Shown here piece by piece: positions 9,551-18,564 of a stretch of DNA of 64,000 nt. The notes beneath the pieces were generated by a model. That model was not told the origin of the DNA. It did no database searches and was given only the letters and a program-made list of their open reading frames with translations. Position numbers and translations under genes: made by a program. Within the stretch, counting starts at the first letter, position 1. Each line of letters starts with the position of its first letter. Origin of the DNA: Streptomyces niveus (GTDB lineage Bacteria; Actinomycetota; Actinomycetes; Streptomycetales; Streptomycetaceae); assembly GCF_002009175.1 (NCBI RefSeq), contig NZ_CP018047.1:744001-808000 (forward strand), in the 5' to 3' direction.

Positions 9551-10381
9551 ATGCCCTTGACGCGCACTGACGAGATCATCGATTCGGCCTACCGCGACGG
9601 CGTGGGTGTCGGCGCCTTCAACGTCGTGCAACTGGAGCACGCCGAGGCCATTGTCACGGGCGCCGAGAAGGCACGGATGCCGGTGATCCTTCAGATCAGT
9701 GAGAACACCGCCCGCTACCACGGTTCGATCATCCCGATCGGATCGGCCTCGCTCGCGCTGGCTCGCATCGCCGATGTCCCCGTCGCGGTACACCTCGACC
9801 ACGCCGAATCGGTCTATCTCGTCTATGAGGCCGTCGAACTCGGTTTCGGTTCGGTGATGTTCGACGCGTCCAGGCTGCCCTACGACGAGAACGTGGCCGC
9901 CACGCGGGACATCACGGCGTACTGCCACGACTCAAGTGCGTGGGTGGAGGCGGAACTCGGCGAGGTCGGCGGCAAGGACGGGGCCCACGCGCCCGGTGTC
10001 CGCACCGACCCGGACGAAGCGCGGGCCTTCGTCGGGGCGACGCACGTCGATGCCCTGGCAGTCGCGGTCGGCAGCTCGCACGCCATGCTCAGTCGCGACG
10101 CGGTCCTCGACTTCGCCCTGATCGCCCGGCTCCGCGAGGCCGTCGGCGTCCCTCTCGTCCTTCATGGCTCGTCAGGGGTCGCCGACTCGGACCTCCGCAG
10201 AGCCGTCGCGTCAGGTATGACAAAAGTGAACGTGTCGACGCACCTGAACAGCATCTTCACCCGTACCGTCCGCGATGGCCTGGGCCGGCCCGGAACGGTC
10301 GACCCCCGCAAGTACATCGGCCCGGCCCGCGACGCCGTGGCATCGGAGGTCGCACGGCTCCTTCAGGTGCTCGGCGGCTGA
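9551..10381 (+). CDS. class II ketose-bisphosphate aldolase (FbaA/GatY/KbaY family)
   Basis: The 276-residue protein has the class II aldolase pattern: GVGVGAFNVVQLEHA at the N-terminus, the metal-binding AVHLDHAES motif near residue 82, the VEAELGEVGGKDG loop, and HGSSGV with KVNVSTHLN near the C-terminus. Such zinc enzymes cleave fructose- or tagatose-1,6-bisphosphate, or related sugar phosphates, into triose phosphates. Next to a DeoR regulator and an alpha-L-fucosidase it more likely acts on a dedicated catabolic sugar phosphate (for example a ketose-1-phosphate) than in central glycolysis. The ATG at 9551 follows GGAG by about 8 nt; the open frame extends further upstream without coding character. 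Confidence 0.82.
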   Translation: MPLTRTDEIIDSAYRDGVGVGAFNVVQLEHAEAIVTGAEKARMPVILQISENTARYHGSIIPIGSASLALARIADVPVAVHLDHAESVYLVYEAVELGFGSVMFDASRLPYDENVAATRDITAYCHDSSAWVEAELGEVGGKDGAHAPGVRTDPDEARAFVGATHVDALAVAVGSSHAMLSRDAVLDFALIARLREAVGVPLVLHGSSGVADSDLRRAVASGMTKVNVSTHLNSIFTRTVRDGLGRPGTVDPRKYIGPARDAVASEVARLLQVLGG

Positions 10382-10502
10382 GACCTCGGCAAGGATGAGT
10401 GCGCCCACGCGTGCGCGGCGGACCGCCTGCGGGCGCCGCGCACGCGGCGACGACGTGGCGCGTGCGAATGTGAGCGGAGGCATGCACCATTGATCAGGTG
10501 CT

Positions 10503-10547
10503 TCGCGCGCATTGCTGCGCGATAAAATGCCGGAACGAGCGAGGAGG
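10503..10547 (+). promoter_or_regulatory. promoter/operator region of the deoR-type gene
   Basis: An inverted repeat (TCGCGC at 10503-10508, GCGCGA at 10517-10522) overlaps an AT-rich GATAAAAT resembling a -10 box, and a very good ribosome-binding site GAGGAGG (10541-10547) sits 5 nt before the GTG. With only a short leader possible, the inverted repeat could allow autorepression. Confidence 0.4.
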
Positions 10548-10552
10548 AACAA

Positions 10553-11338
10553 GTGGCGTCACACGCACGGTGGACTCAGCTGCTGGAGATCCTCAGCGAC
10601 AAGGGGCAGATCGACGTACTCAACACCGCCGAGCAACTGGGGTGCTCCCCTGCCACCATCCGGCGGGACCTGGACGAACTCGCTCGACAGAACCTGCTGA
10701 CGCGCACGCGGGGCGGCGCCGTGGTGAGTGCCGTCGCCTATGACCTGCCACTGCGGTACAAGGTGGCCCGCAAGGCCGATGAGAAGCTGCGCATCGCCAA
10801 GGCCGCCGCCGCGCTGATCCCGTCGGGCTCCACCGTGGGGATCAACGGCGGTACGACGACATCCGAGGTGGCCAGGGAGCTGGCCGTGCGGCCCGCCCCG
10901 GCCGGCGCGAGTGGCGGTACCACCATGACCGTCGTCACCAACGCGATCAACATCGCCAACGAACTCGCGGTGCGACCGCACGTGAAGATCGTCGTCACCG
11001 GCGGGGTGGCACGGCCGAACTCCTACGAACTCGTCGGCCCGCTGGTGAATTCCGTCCTCAACGGGCTCGCACTCGATTACACGATCCTGGGGGTGGACGC
11101 CGTTCACCCCCGCCTCGGAGCGGCCACCCACGACGAGTCGGAGGCCGGTGCCAATCGTGCTCTCGCCGAGTGCGCGAGCAGAGTGATCGTTGTGGCCGAT
11201 TCGTCCAAACTGGGTCGTCGCGCCTTCGCCCTCGTGTGCGAGATGAGTGCCGTATCGGTGCTCGTGACCGACAAGGACGCGCCGCAGGACATCGTGGAGG
11301 AGATCGCCGCCCGAGGGATCGAAGTGCTGTGCGTATGA
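10553..11338 (+). CDS. DeoR-family transcriptional repressor
   Basis: The 261-residue protein has an N-terminal helix-turn-helix (QIDVLNTAEQLGCSPATIRRDL), the RTRGGAV linker typical of DeoR repressors, and a sugar-phosphate-sensing C-terminal domain with GINGGTTTSEVARELA and TVVTNAINIANELA. It lies between an aldolase and an alpha-L-fucosidase, so it most likely controls this sugar locus and responds to a phosphorylated intermediate. The sensing domain has a small Gly/Ala/Pro-rich insertion near residue 105-120, in front of TTMTVVTN. Confidence 0.85.
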   Translation: MASHARWTQLLEILSDKGQIDVLNTAEQLGCSPATIRRDLDELARQNLLTRTRGGAVVSAVAYDLPLRYKVARKADEKLRIAKAAAALIPSGSTVGINGGTTTSEVARELAVRPAPAGASGGTTMTVVTNAINIANELAVRPHVKIVVTGGVARPNSYELVGPLVNSVLNGLALDYTILGVDAVHPRLGAATHDESEAGANRALAECASRVIVVADSSKLGRRAFALVCEMSAVSVLVTDKDAPQDIVEEIAARGIEVLCV

Positions 11339-11558
11339 CACGCCGGTAGGTCGGCGGCCGGGCCGAGCGCGTCCGGCCCTCTCCCCCGTACCGCGCGGAC
11401 CCCTCCCCTGACCGCGTCACACTCAGGAGCCTTCGGGCCGCATGACGAAGTCGTACCGGCTGGGCAGCGTCCTGGAGGCGTCCGGGGGGTGCCCGGACTC
11501 GGCGGTGGCGCGCCGCCAGGCATTCCGACCTTCCCAGAGACCTTACGGAGATGACCCC

Positions 11559-12614
11559 ATGACCCTGCAGTCAAGCACCCAAGGTCTCGACCGGTACCGC
11601 GACGACCGGTTCGGCATGTTCGTCCACTGGGGCCTCTACTCGATGATCGGCCGCGGCGAGTGGGAACAGGTCATCGCCCGGATCCCGGCGGCCGACTACG
11701 CGCCGCTGGCCAAGCTGTTCAACCCGGCCGCCTTCGAAGCCAGAGAGCTCGTGGCCCTCGCCGAGGCGGCGGGCCAGCGCTACCTCACCATCACCAGCCG
11801 CCACCACGACGGCTTCTCCATGTACGACACCAAGCTCTCCGACTTCAAGATCACCCGCTCCCCGTTCCGGCGCGACCCGATCGCCGAACTCGCCGACGCC
11901 TGCCGGGAATCCGGCAGCGTCAAGCTCGGCTTCTACGTCTCCCTCGTGGACTGGCACCACCCCGGCTACCTCGACACCACCCGCTGGGAGGACTACCTCG
12001 GCTTCCTCTTCGGGCAGGTCGAGGAGCTGTGCACCCAGTACGGGGACATCGCCCAGATCTGGTTCGACGGCGACTGGCCCAACTCCCCTGTATCGGGCGA
12101 ACACCCCGGCTGGTTCACCACCGACCAGCCGTGGCGCTATCCCGAGCTGTACGACCTCATCCACCGCCTCCAGCCGGACGCCGTAATCCTCAACAACCGC
12201 AAGGACGGCCTGCAACCCGGCGAGGATGTCCAGGGCTTCGAGAACGACCTCCCCGGCGAGAACACCTCGGGCCTCAACCCCGGCCCGGCCCTCGCCGTAC
12301 CCCGCGAGACCTGCCTGACGATGAATCACAGCTGGGGCTACGTACCCCACGACACGGCCTACAAAGAACCGGACCGGATCATCTCCACCCTGCTGCGCTG
12401 CGTGACCGCCGACTCCAACCTGCTGCTGAACGTCGGCCCCACACAGTCCGGCGACGTCCCCGCCCCGGCACAGGAGCGGCTGCGCGCGATCGGCCGATGG
12501 CTCGAACGGCACGGCGACGCCGTGTACGGCGCGGGCCCGGGGCCGAAGCCCGGCAGCATCCTCACCCGGGACGGCCGGGCCCTGGACCCGGCCGACCTGA
12601 TCCCCCAGCCATGA
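11559..12614 (+). CDS. alpha-L-fucosidase, GH29 family
   Basis: This 351-residue protein shows GH29 features in order: RFGMFVHWGLYS, TSRHHDGFSMYDTKLSDF, GFYVSLVDWHHP, and QIWFDGDW, where the Asp of FDGDW is the expected nucleophile. It would remove alpha-L-fucose from glycans. No signal peptide is visible, so it probably works in the cytoplasm on imported oligosaccharides. It lacks the C-terminal beta-sandwich of longer family members. ATG 11559 follows ACGGAG by 8 nt. The gene is 220 bp after the DeoR gene and may have its own promoter. Confidence 0.85.
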   Translation: MTLQSSTQGLDRYRDDRFGMFVHWGLYSMIGRGEWEQVIARIPAADYAPLAKLFNPAAFEARELVALAEAAGQRYLTITSRHHDGFSMYDTKLSDFKITRSPFRRDPIAELADACRESGSVKLGFYVSLVDWHHPGYLDTTRWEDYLGFLFGQVEELCTQYGDIAQIWFDGDWPNSPVSGEHPGWFTTDQPWRYPELYDLIHRLQPDAVILNNRKDGLQPGEDVQGFENDLPGENTSGLNPGPALAVPRETCLTMNHSWGYVPHDTAYKEPDRIISTLLRCVTADSNLLLNVGPTQSGDVPAPAQERLRAIGRWLERHGDAVYGAGPGPKPGSILTRDGRALDPADLIPQP

Positions 12615-12708
12615 CCACGCCACCGACGCATCGCCGGCCCACACGGGGGGGTTCGGTCCGACCACGGGCTTGGTCGTCCGGCTCACCGTATGGATCCCGG
12701 GCGCCGTG

Positions 12709-13647
12709 TCAGCTGAAGGCGCGGCGGTAGGCGTGGGGGCTGATTCCGGTGGTCTTCTTGAACCGGTCGCGGAAAGCGGTGGGGGAACCGAATCCGACCT
12801 GGGCACCGATGCGTTCGACGGAGTGCTGGGTGGTCTCCAGGAGATGCTGGGCCTGGCGGACGCGTGCGCGGTGGAGCCACTGGAGGGGGGTGGTGCCGGT
12901 CTGTTCGCGGAAGCGCCGGATCAGGGTCCGGGTGCTCGTTCCGGCCTGGGCGGCGATATCGGCGAGGGTGAGATCGGAGCCCAGATTGTCCTGCAACCAG
13001 GTCAGCAGCGGCTCCAGAGTCGATCCCTGAGGGGCGGGAACGTGATCGTGGACGATGAACTGCGCTTGCCCGCCCTCGCGTTCCAAGGGCATCACGGACA
13101 GCCGGGCGGCGTCGGCGGCGACGGCTGAGCCGTAGTCACGGCGGATCATGTGCAGACACAGATCCAGACCCGCGGCGGCGCCGGCGGAGGTGAGGATCTG
13201 GCCGTTGTCGACGTACAGCACGTCCGGGTCCACCTCGATGGCCGGGTGGGTCGCGGCCAGGAGGTCGGCCGCGACCCAGTGGGTGGTGGCGCGCAGGCCG
13301 TCGAGGAGCCCGGTGGCGGCCAGGGGGAACGTGCCGGAGCAGATGGACGCGATGCGCGTGCCGTCCGCGGCGGCGGCGCAGAGCGCGTCACGCACGGCGG
13401 GAGGGAGCGGGACCGCGGGGTCGGCGGTACCGGGAACGATGATCGTGTCCGCGCCGCTGAGACCTTCCAGTCCCCAGCGCACACGCACGGTGAAAGCACC
13501 CGCGTCGATCTCGGGCACTTCGCCGCAGACACGGATCTGGTAGCCGGGGCGGCCGTCCGGGAGACGGGTGCGGGAGAAGACCTCGATCGGGGTGGACAGA
13601 TCGAAGGGGATCACCTGGTCCAGGGCGAGGACGGCAACGGTGTGCAT
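12709..13647 (-). CDS. GlxA-family AraC-type transcriptional regulator (DJ-1-like sensor)
   Basis: The N-terminal half is a DJ-1/PfpI-like domain, including the nucleophile-elbow-like SICSGTFPLAATGLLDG. The C-terminal half is an AraC DNA-binding domain with two helix-turn-helix units (LTLADIAAQAGTSTRTLIRR and HSVERIGAQVGFGSPTAFRD). The protein is 312 residues from ATG 13647, the usual MHTVAVLALD start of this family. It is divergent from a DJ-1/PfpI gene 210 bp away, which suggests that it controls that gene. Confidence 0.85.
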   Translation of the reverse strand: MHTVAVLALDQVIPFDLSTPIEVFSRTRLPDGRPGYQIRVCGEVPEIDAGAFTVRVRWGLEGLSGADTIIVPGTADPAVPLPPAVRDALCAAAADGTRIASICSGTFPLAATGLLDGLRATTHWVAADLLAATHPAIEVDPDVLYVDNGQILTSAGAAAGLDLCLHMIRRDYGSAVAADAARLSVMPLEREGGQAQFIVHDHVPAPQGSTLEPLLTWLQDNLGSDLTLADIAAQAGTSTRTLIRRFREQTGTTPLQWLHRARVRQAQHLLETTQHSVERIGAQVGFGSPTAFRDRFKKTTGISPHAYRRAFS

Positions 13648-13857
13648 GGCCAGAAGATACCCTCCCGCCGACATTCGTGCCTCGGTTCCGGCGGCATGAC
13701 TCTGCGATTTAGGCAGTTCAGAGCCCTTTCCCGGAAGCTTGGCGATATCCCGTTGAAAGGTGTCACTCCCGCCACTGGGGAGGAGGGCGGAGGCCGATTA
13801 GCGTCGGGAGCGGATCCGGCGCAGGCCGGACGCGGACCACCTTCGAAGGAACTCTCC
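13648..13857. promoter_or_regulatory. divergent promoter region between the GlxA-type regulator and the DJ-1/PfpI gene
   Basis: The 210-bp divergent intergenic region must hold both promoters. It is less GC-rich around 13700-13760. No clear repeat was found. Confidence 0.3.
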
Positions 13858-14565
13858 ATGCATGCACAGATCGTCCTGTTCGACGGCTTCGATCCGCTCG
13901 ATGTCGTCGCCCCCTACGAAGTGCTGTACGCCGGCGGCACCGCCTCCGGCGGAGCGGTGACCGTGGAACTGGTCTCCGCGGAAGGACCGCGTGACGTGGT
14001 CAGCGGCACCGGCGGTCTGGTGCTGCGCGCCACGGCCGCGCTTGACCCCGCACGCGCGGGCCTGGTCCTGGTCCCCGGTGCCTCGGGCCGTGTGGGACAA
14101 CCCGGCGAGGTTCCCGACCAGGACCACGACGCCGGGGCGGGGGCCGGGGCCGGGGAATGGCAGCAGGACGAATTCATCCCCGTACTGCTCGGCCGCACCC
14201 TGACGACCGGGCTGCCCGCACTGCTGGCGGCGGCGAAGGACAATCCCGAGGTCACGCTCAGCGCGGTGTGCGGCGGCTCGCTGGTCCTGGCGATGGCCGG
14301 TCTGCTGGCGGGCCGTCATGTCACCACCCACCACATGGGCCTGGACATGCTCGACGCCACCGGCGTCCACGCGGTGAGGGCCCGTGTCGTCGACGACGGC
14401 GACATCGTGACCGGAGCCGGCGTCACCTCCGGCCTCGATCTGGGCCTGTACCTGCTGGAGCGCGAGGTCGGCCCCCGGATCGCCCACGCCGTCGAAGAGC
14501 TGTTCGCCCACGAGCGCCGCGGCACCGTCTGGCGGCCCGAAGGCCCCGTGCCCGCCGCTCTCTGA
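13858..14565 (+). CDS. DJ-1/PfpI family protein
   Basis: The 235-residue protein is a class I glutamine-amidotransferase-like DJ-1 fold: IVLFDGFDPLDVVAPYEVLY at the N-terminus and SAVCGGSLVLAMAGLLAG holding the nucleophilic Cys. An unusual Gly/Ala/Glu/Asp-rich loop (about residues 80-100) interrupts the domain. Members act as isonitrile hydratases, glyoxalases or chaperones; which applies cannot be told. GAAGGA lies 7 nt before ATG 13858. Confidence 0.78.
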   Translation: MHAQIVLFDGFDPLDVVAPYEVLYAGGTASGGAVTVELVSAEGPRDVVSGTGGLVLRATAALDPARAGLVLVPGASGRVGQPGEVPDQDHDAGAGAGAGEWQQDEFIPVLLGRTLTTGLPALLAAAKDNPEVTLSAVCGGSLVLAMAGLLAGRHVTTHHMGLDMLDATGVHAVRARVVDDGDIVTGAGVTSGLDLGLYLLEREVGPRIAHAVEELFAHERRGTVWRPEGPVPAAL

Positions 14566-14622
14566 CCACACTCCCCGCCCGCACTTCTCAACCCCCGTCG
14601 CACTCGTGAGGAATACAGCGCC

Positions 14623-14943
14623 ATGGCCGTAGAAGGCATCTGGGACCTGTCCATCTCCACCCCCATCGGCAGGATCAAAGCCGTGGTCGAACTCTCCCGG
14701 CAGGACGGTGTCCTGACCGGGACGGCCCACGAAGGAGAAGAGAGCGTCCCGCTGAGCGACATCACCCTCGACGGCGACCGTCTCACCTGGAAGCAGTCCG
14801 TCACCAAGCCCCTGCGACTGAACCTGGCCTTCGCGGTCACGGTCGACGGCAAGACCCTGACCGGCACGTCCAAGGCCGGACGCCTTCCGGCCTCGAAGGT
14901 CACCGGCCTGCGCCGCGCCGTCCCGGCGGCCGGAGAACACTGA
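14623..14943 (+). CDS. small beta-rich hypothetical protein
   Basis: 106 residues with alternating strands (EGIWDLSISTPIGRIKAVVEL, GTAHEGEESVPLSDITLDGD, FAVTVDGKTLTGTSKAG) suggest a small lipocalin-like or beta-barrel fold. No signal peptide is present. It lies 57 bp after the DJ-1/PfpI gene and is probably cotranscribed with it. GAGGA lies 10 nt upstream of the ATG. Function unknown. Confidence 0.6.
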   Translation: MAVEGIWDLSISTPIGRIKAVVELSRQDGVLTGTAHEGEESVPLSDITLDGDRLTWKQSVTKPLRLNLAFAVTVDGKTLTGTSKAGRLPASKVTGLRRAVPAAGEH

Positions 14944-15062
14944 ACCGGCGAACACTGGACATGAAGAGACTCCCGTACGTCCTGGCGGCGCCGTCCGCGC
15001 CACCGGTCCCGGCCGCCGCGAGCGCGCACCCTCGCCCCCTCATGCTGTCCGGTTGGCGGGCC

Positions 15063-15827
15063 TCAGCCCCCTGACTCGGGCCCCGCCCCCGGCCCCGTCT
15101 CCCCCGGTTCGAGCCGGTAGCCGTGCCCACGGAGCGTGGTGATCGCCGGCAGGCGTGGGGAGTCGGGCGCGTCGGCCGATGCTTGGTGGAGGCGACGGCG
15201 CAGGGAGGCCAGGGTGACGTCGAGCGTCTTCGTCGGGCCGAACCAGTTCTCGTCCCAGACCTCGGCCATGAGGGCTTCGCGGGACACCGCGGCGCCCGCG
15301 TGCCGGGCGAGGACAGCGAGGAGTTCGAACTCCTTGGGGCGCAGCGCGACTTCCCGCCCGGCGAGCAGACAGCGCCGGGCGGTGGTGTCCACTGTCAGGT
15401 CGCCGAGCCGGATCGGTCCCTCCTGCCGGCCGGACGCCGGCGGTCTGCGGCGCAGATGCGCGCGCAGCCGTGCCAGCAGGACGCTGAGTGTGAAGGGTTT
15501 GACGAGATAGTCGTCGGCCCCGGCGTCGAGGCCGGCGATCATGTCGATCTCGTCGCCGCGGGCGGTCAGGATGACGATCAGTACGTCGGGGAAGTCCGCC
15601 CGCAGGGCGCGGGCGACATCGACGCCGTCGGTGTCGGGGAGCCCCAGGTCCAGCAGCACGATGGAGTAGTCGCGCCTCCGGATCTCGGCCATCGCGCCCA
15701 GTCCGGTCCGGCACCAGGTGGTGCCGTAACCGTGACTGCGCAGTCCGGCGTCCAGATGGCGTCCGATCGTGTCGTCGTCCTCGACGACCAGGACCCGGGT
15801 CGCTTCCTGGAGTGCGGGCGGGCTCAT
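15063..15827 (-). CDS. OmpR-family two-component response regulator
   Basis: The 254-residue protein has a receiver domain (RVLVVEDDDTIG, phosphoacceptor Asp in IVLLDLGLPDTDG, Lys in DDYLVKPF) and an OmpR-type winged-helix output domain (LRPKEFELLAVLARHAG, RRRLHQA, GHGYRLEP). It is the last gene of the lipoprotein-ABC operon, 77 bp behind the permease, and its likely partner kinase is divergent at 20748-22055. ATG 15827 is chosen because the receiver domain begins just after it. Confidence 0.85.
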   Translation of the reverse strand: MSPPALQEATRVLVVEDDDTIGRHLDAGLRSHGYGTTWCRTGLGAMAEIRRRDYSIVLLDLGLPDTDGVDVARALRADFPDVLIVILTARGDEIDMIAGLDAGADDYLVKPFTLSVLLARLRAHLRRRPPASGRQEGPIRLGDLTVDTTARRCLLAGREVALRPKEFELLAVLARHAGAAVSREALMAEVWDENWFGPTKTLDVTLASLRRRLHQASADAPDSPRLPAITTLRGHGYRLEPGETGPGAGPESGG

Positions 15828-15903
15828 GTCCCGAAGCTTAGGCGCGGCCCGCCCGCACGGTGCCGGGACCGGCCCCGGCACCGATCCCGGCTCCTCAGGC
15901 CCC

Positions 15904-18564
15904 TCATAGGTCCCTGAGTTCTTCCACGGGCGGCCGGGACGAGCGGCGGGCGGCGTTCAGTGCCGAGACGCCGATCGCCACGACCGCGGCGCCCGTGGTG
16001 AGCGCGAGATAGCCCCAGGGGACGGCGATGGTCGCTGGTGGCGGGTCGAAGATGCCGGTCAGGACCTTCACCAGCATCTGGGACAGGGCCCAGCCGATGA
16101 GTGCTCCGCCCGCCAGGCCCCCGGCGGTCGTGACCACCGCTTCGCTCACCACCAGTCCCCGCAGCTGGCGCCGGGTGGCGCCGAGGACGGTGGTCAGGGC
16201 GAACGTACGGCGCCGTTCGGCCAGCCCGAGTGCCAGGACGATGCCTCCGGACGCGGCGGCCAGCAGCACCGCGAATCCGAGTTCGATACGGGTGAGCCCG
16301 GCCAGGTCGACCGAGGTGAGGCTGGAGCCGACGGTGGCGCGGGTGTGCGTGATGTCGGTGACGGTCGCGCTCGTGCCCAGCCGGTGGCGCAGTTCGGCGG
16401 CGACGCTCTTCTGGCCGGTGCCTCCGGTGTCGAGGAGGAAGGCGCCGATCGCGTCGCTGCCGGTGGCCTTGGCGACGTACGAGGCGTTCGTGACGAAGAA
16501 ACTGTCCTTGGGGGCGGTGGGGAACTCCTTGACGACGCCCGCGTAGTGGAAGGGAACGGTGTGCAGCGACTTCGTACGGCTGTCCTGGAGCCGCAGATTC
16601 AGGGTGTCGCCGGGCCTGAGCTGGAAGTCCTTGACGGTTTCCTGGCTGACCAGGATCGAGTCGGGGCGGGTGGTGAGCTTGTGCATGAGGCTCTTGGCGG
16701 TGCCGCCGACGAAGTACGCGTCCTGTAGGGAGGTCGCCGACGCGATGCTCGCCGGCTGGACCCCGTACAGGTCCTGGAGGTCGGCGCCGACGTACGCGAA
16801 CCGGTGCTGGATCGGTTCCACATGGCGTACGCCCGCCGTTCTGAGGGCGCTCCCGGCGTCCGGGCCCACGCTGACACCGGGGGACTCGGTGACGGTGACA
16901 TCGGCGCCGTTGGTGAGCCGCGCGTCGACCTCGGCCTGCTGCTTGTAGGTGGAGTTGAGCGTCGCGGTGGACGCGGCGAAGGCGACGGCGAGTGCGAGGA
17001 GCACCACGGCGCGGGCCAGTGGGCGCCGCCGCCGGGACATGCTCGCCGCCGTCGTCCCGGCGAGGGTGCCGGTCAGCGGTCGCGTCAGCCGGGCCACGAA
17101 CCGCCGTCCGTGGGCCAGTACGAGGATGACCAGCCGGTAGAGCAGCAGGGCGGAGCCGAACCAGAGCAGGGCGGGGCCGAGGAATGCCCAGTACGACACC
17201 GAGATGCTCGGGACCCCCTCCGGGGCGAGGACCAGCGCGTACTGGTTGCCGCTGGACGTCCGGAAGACGAGGAGCGAGACGGCGAGGAGGATCAGGTCGA
17301 CGCCGTACCGCATCCACCACGGGGAGCGGGCCCGGCCGACGACCCGGCGGGCGGCCGCGACCGTACCGCCGCGCAGGTCACGCAGCGCGGGCACGAGTAC
17401 GGCGCCCGCGGCGACCAGCAGTCCGAGGACCAGCGAGAGGGCGAACCAGCCGCCGGCCGAGGTCCCCCTCGCCCCGAACGAGGCGGTGCCGAAGGCGATC
17501 CTGCCTGCCACGGCCGCGACCCCGAGGCCCAGCAGCCCGCCCGTTGCCCCGATGACGGCCGCCTCGGCGCCCGCCAGGGCGGCCACCTGGCGCGGGCGGA
17601 GTCCGCGGGTGCGCAGCAGGGCCTGCTCGCGGCGCCTCCGGTCGGCACCGGCGCCGGCGACGGCCGCGGTCAGCAGCGCCGCCAGCACCGCTCCGGGCAC
17701 GCCCAGGAAGAGGAACAGGATCTGCGCGTACAGCGCGTCCTGGCGGGCCGCGTCGAGGGACGCGCCGAGGTTGTCGCCGACCACGCCCCCGCCGGAGGTG
17801 CGGGCCTCCAGGTTGCGCGCGGCGGCGGAGTCCGAGGTGTAGGCGGCCGCCGGGTCGGCGGGCAGTGGCGCGTCGCGGGTCAGATGGATCTGGGTGGTGA
17901 CGGCCGCCGGGTCGACCGCCTTGACGGGCGCGGTCAGGGTGTCGAACAGGCGCGACGGCAGCAGCAGTACGTTGTCCGGCGGCGCAGTGGGCTGCGACTG
18001 CGGCGGCGCGCCGACCTTCTGGAACAGCGAGTCGGCCTGCGGCAGATCCACCACACCGGCCACCTTCACCCGGGCGGGCTTCGCGCCCGGCAGGTTGACG
18101 GTGACGGTGTCCCCCGGGCCCACGTGCAGATTCGCCGCGGTCTGCTGGGCGATCAGCACGCCGGACGTCGCGCCGGTGAGCTGGCGCACCTCGCCCGGGA
18201 AGGTCCCCCGGTAGGTGTCCGGCAGACCGAGCACGACGCCAGGTCCGGTGTCGTGGGTACTGCCGCCGCCGGTGGCCCGGAAGCCTGTGCTGCGGGCGAA
18301 GCCGACGCTCTGCGCGTCCCGTACGCCGTGTGCGGTCCGTACGGTGTTCAGTACCGTGGCCGGGTCGCTGCCCGGCTGGACCTCGACCTGCCAGTCCACC
18401 GCGACCGAGCTGACGGCCCGGTCGGTCATGGTCGTCTTCGACGCTGTCAGGAACGAGCCGAGCGAGGCCACGAGAGCGACGGCGAGGGCGATGCCGGACA
18501 TGGTGGCGAGCAGGCGGCCGGTGTGGTGGCGGAACAGGCCGCCGACCCAGGTGGTGACAGTCAT
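15904..18564 (-). CDS. FtsX-like ABC transporter permease
   Basis: 886 residues with two FtsX permease domains: an N-terminal membrane helix (about 12-35), a large extracytoplasmic domain, three helices around 255-420, two helices near 450-500, then a repeat of the pattern ending in three C-terminal helices. These permeases act as mechanotransducers or lipoprotein/peptide exporters rather than importers. The start (ATG 18564) overlaps the stop of the preceding ATPase by 4 nt (ATGA), so translation is coupled. GGAAGAAGAG precedes the start. Confidence 0.85.
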   Translation of the reverse strand: MTVTTWVGGLFRHHTGRLLATMSGIALAVALVASLGSFLTASKTTMTDRAVSSVAVDWQVEVQPGSDPATVLNTVRTAHGVRDAQSVGFARSTGFRATGGGSTHDTGPGVVLGLPDTYRGTFPGEVRQLTGATSGVLIAQQTAANLHVGPGDTVTVNLPGAKPARVKVAGVVDLPQADSLFQKVGAPPQSQPTAPPDNVLLLPSRLFDTLTAPVKAVDPAAVTTQIHLTRDAPLPADPAAAYTSDSAAARNLEARTSGGGVVGDNLGASLDAARQDALYAQILFLFLGVPGAVLAALLTAAVAGAGADRRRREQALLRTRGLRPRQVAALAGAEAAVIGATGGLLGLGVAAVAGRIAFGTASFGARGTSAGGWFALSLVLGLLVAAGAVLVPALRDLRGGTVAAARRVVGRARSPWWMRYGVDLILLAVSLLVFRTSSGNQYALVLAPEGVPSISVSYWAFLGPALLWFGSALLLYRLVILVLAHGRRFVARLTRPLTGTLAGTTAASMSRRRRPLARAVVLLALAVAFAASTATLNSTYKQQAEVDARLTNGADVTVTESPGVSVGPDAGSALRTAGVRHVEPIQHRFAYVGADLQDLYGVQPASIASATSLQDAYFVGGTAKSLMHKLTTRPDSILVSQETVKDFQLRPGDTLNLRLQDSRTKSLHTVPFHYAGVVKEFPTAPKDSFFVTNASYVAKATGSDAIGAFLLDTGGTGQKSVAAELRHRLGTSATVTDITHTRATVGSSLTSVDLAGLTRIELGFAVLLAAASGGIVLALGLAERRRTFALTTVLGATRRQLRGLVVSEAVVTTAGGLAGGALIGWALSQMLVKVLTGIFDPPPATIAVPWGYLALTTGAAVVAIGVSALNAARRSSRPPVEELRDL

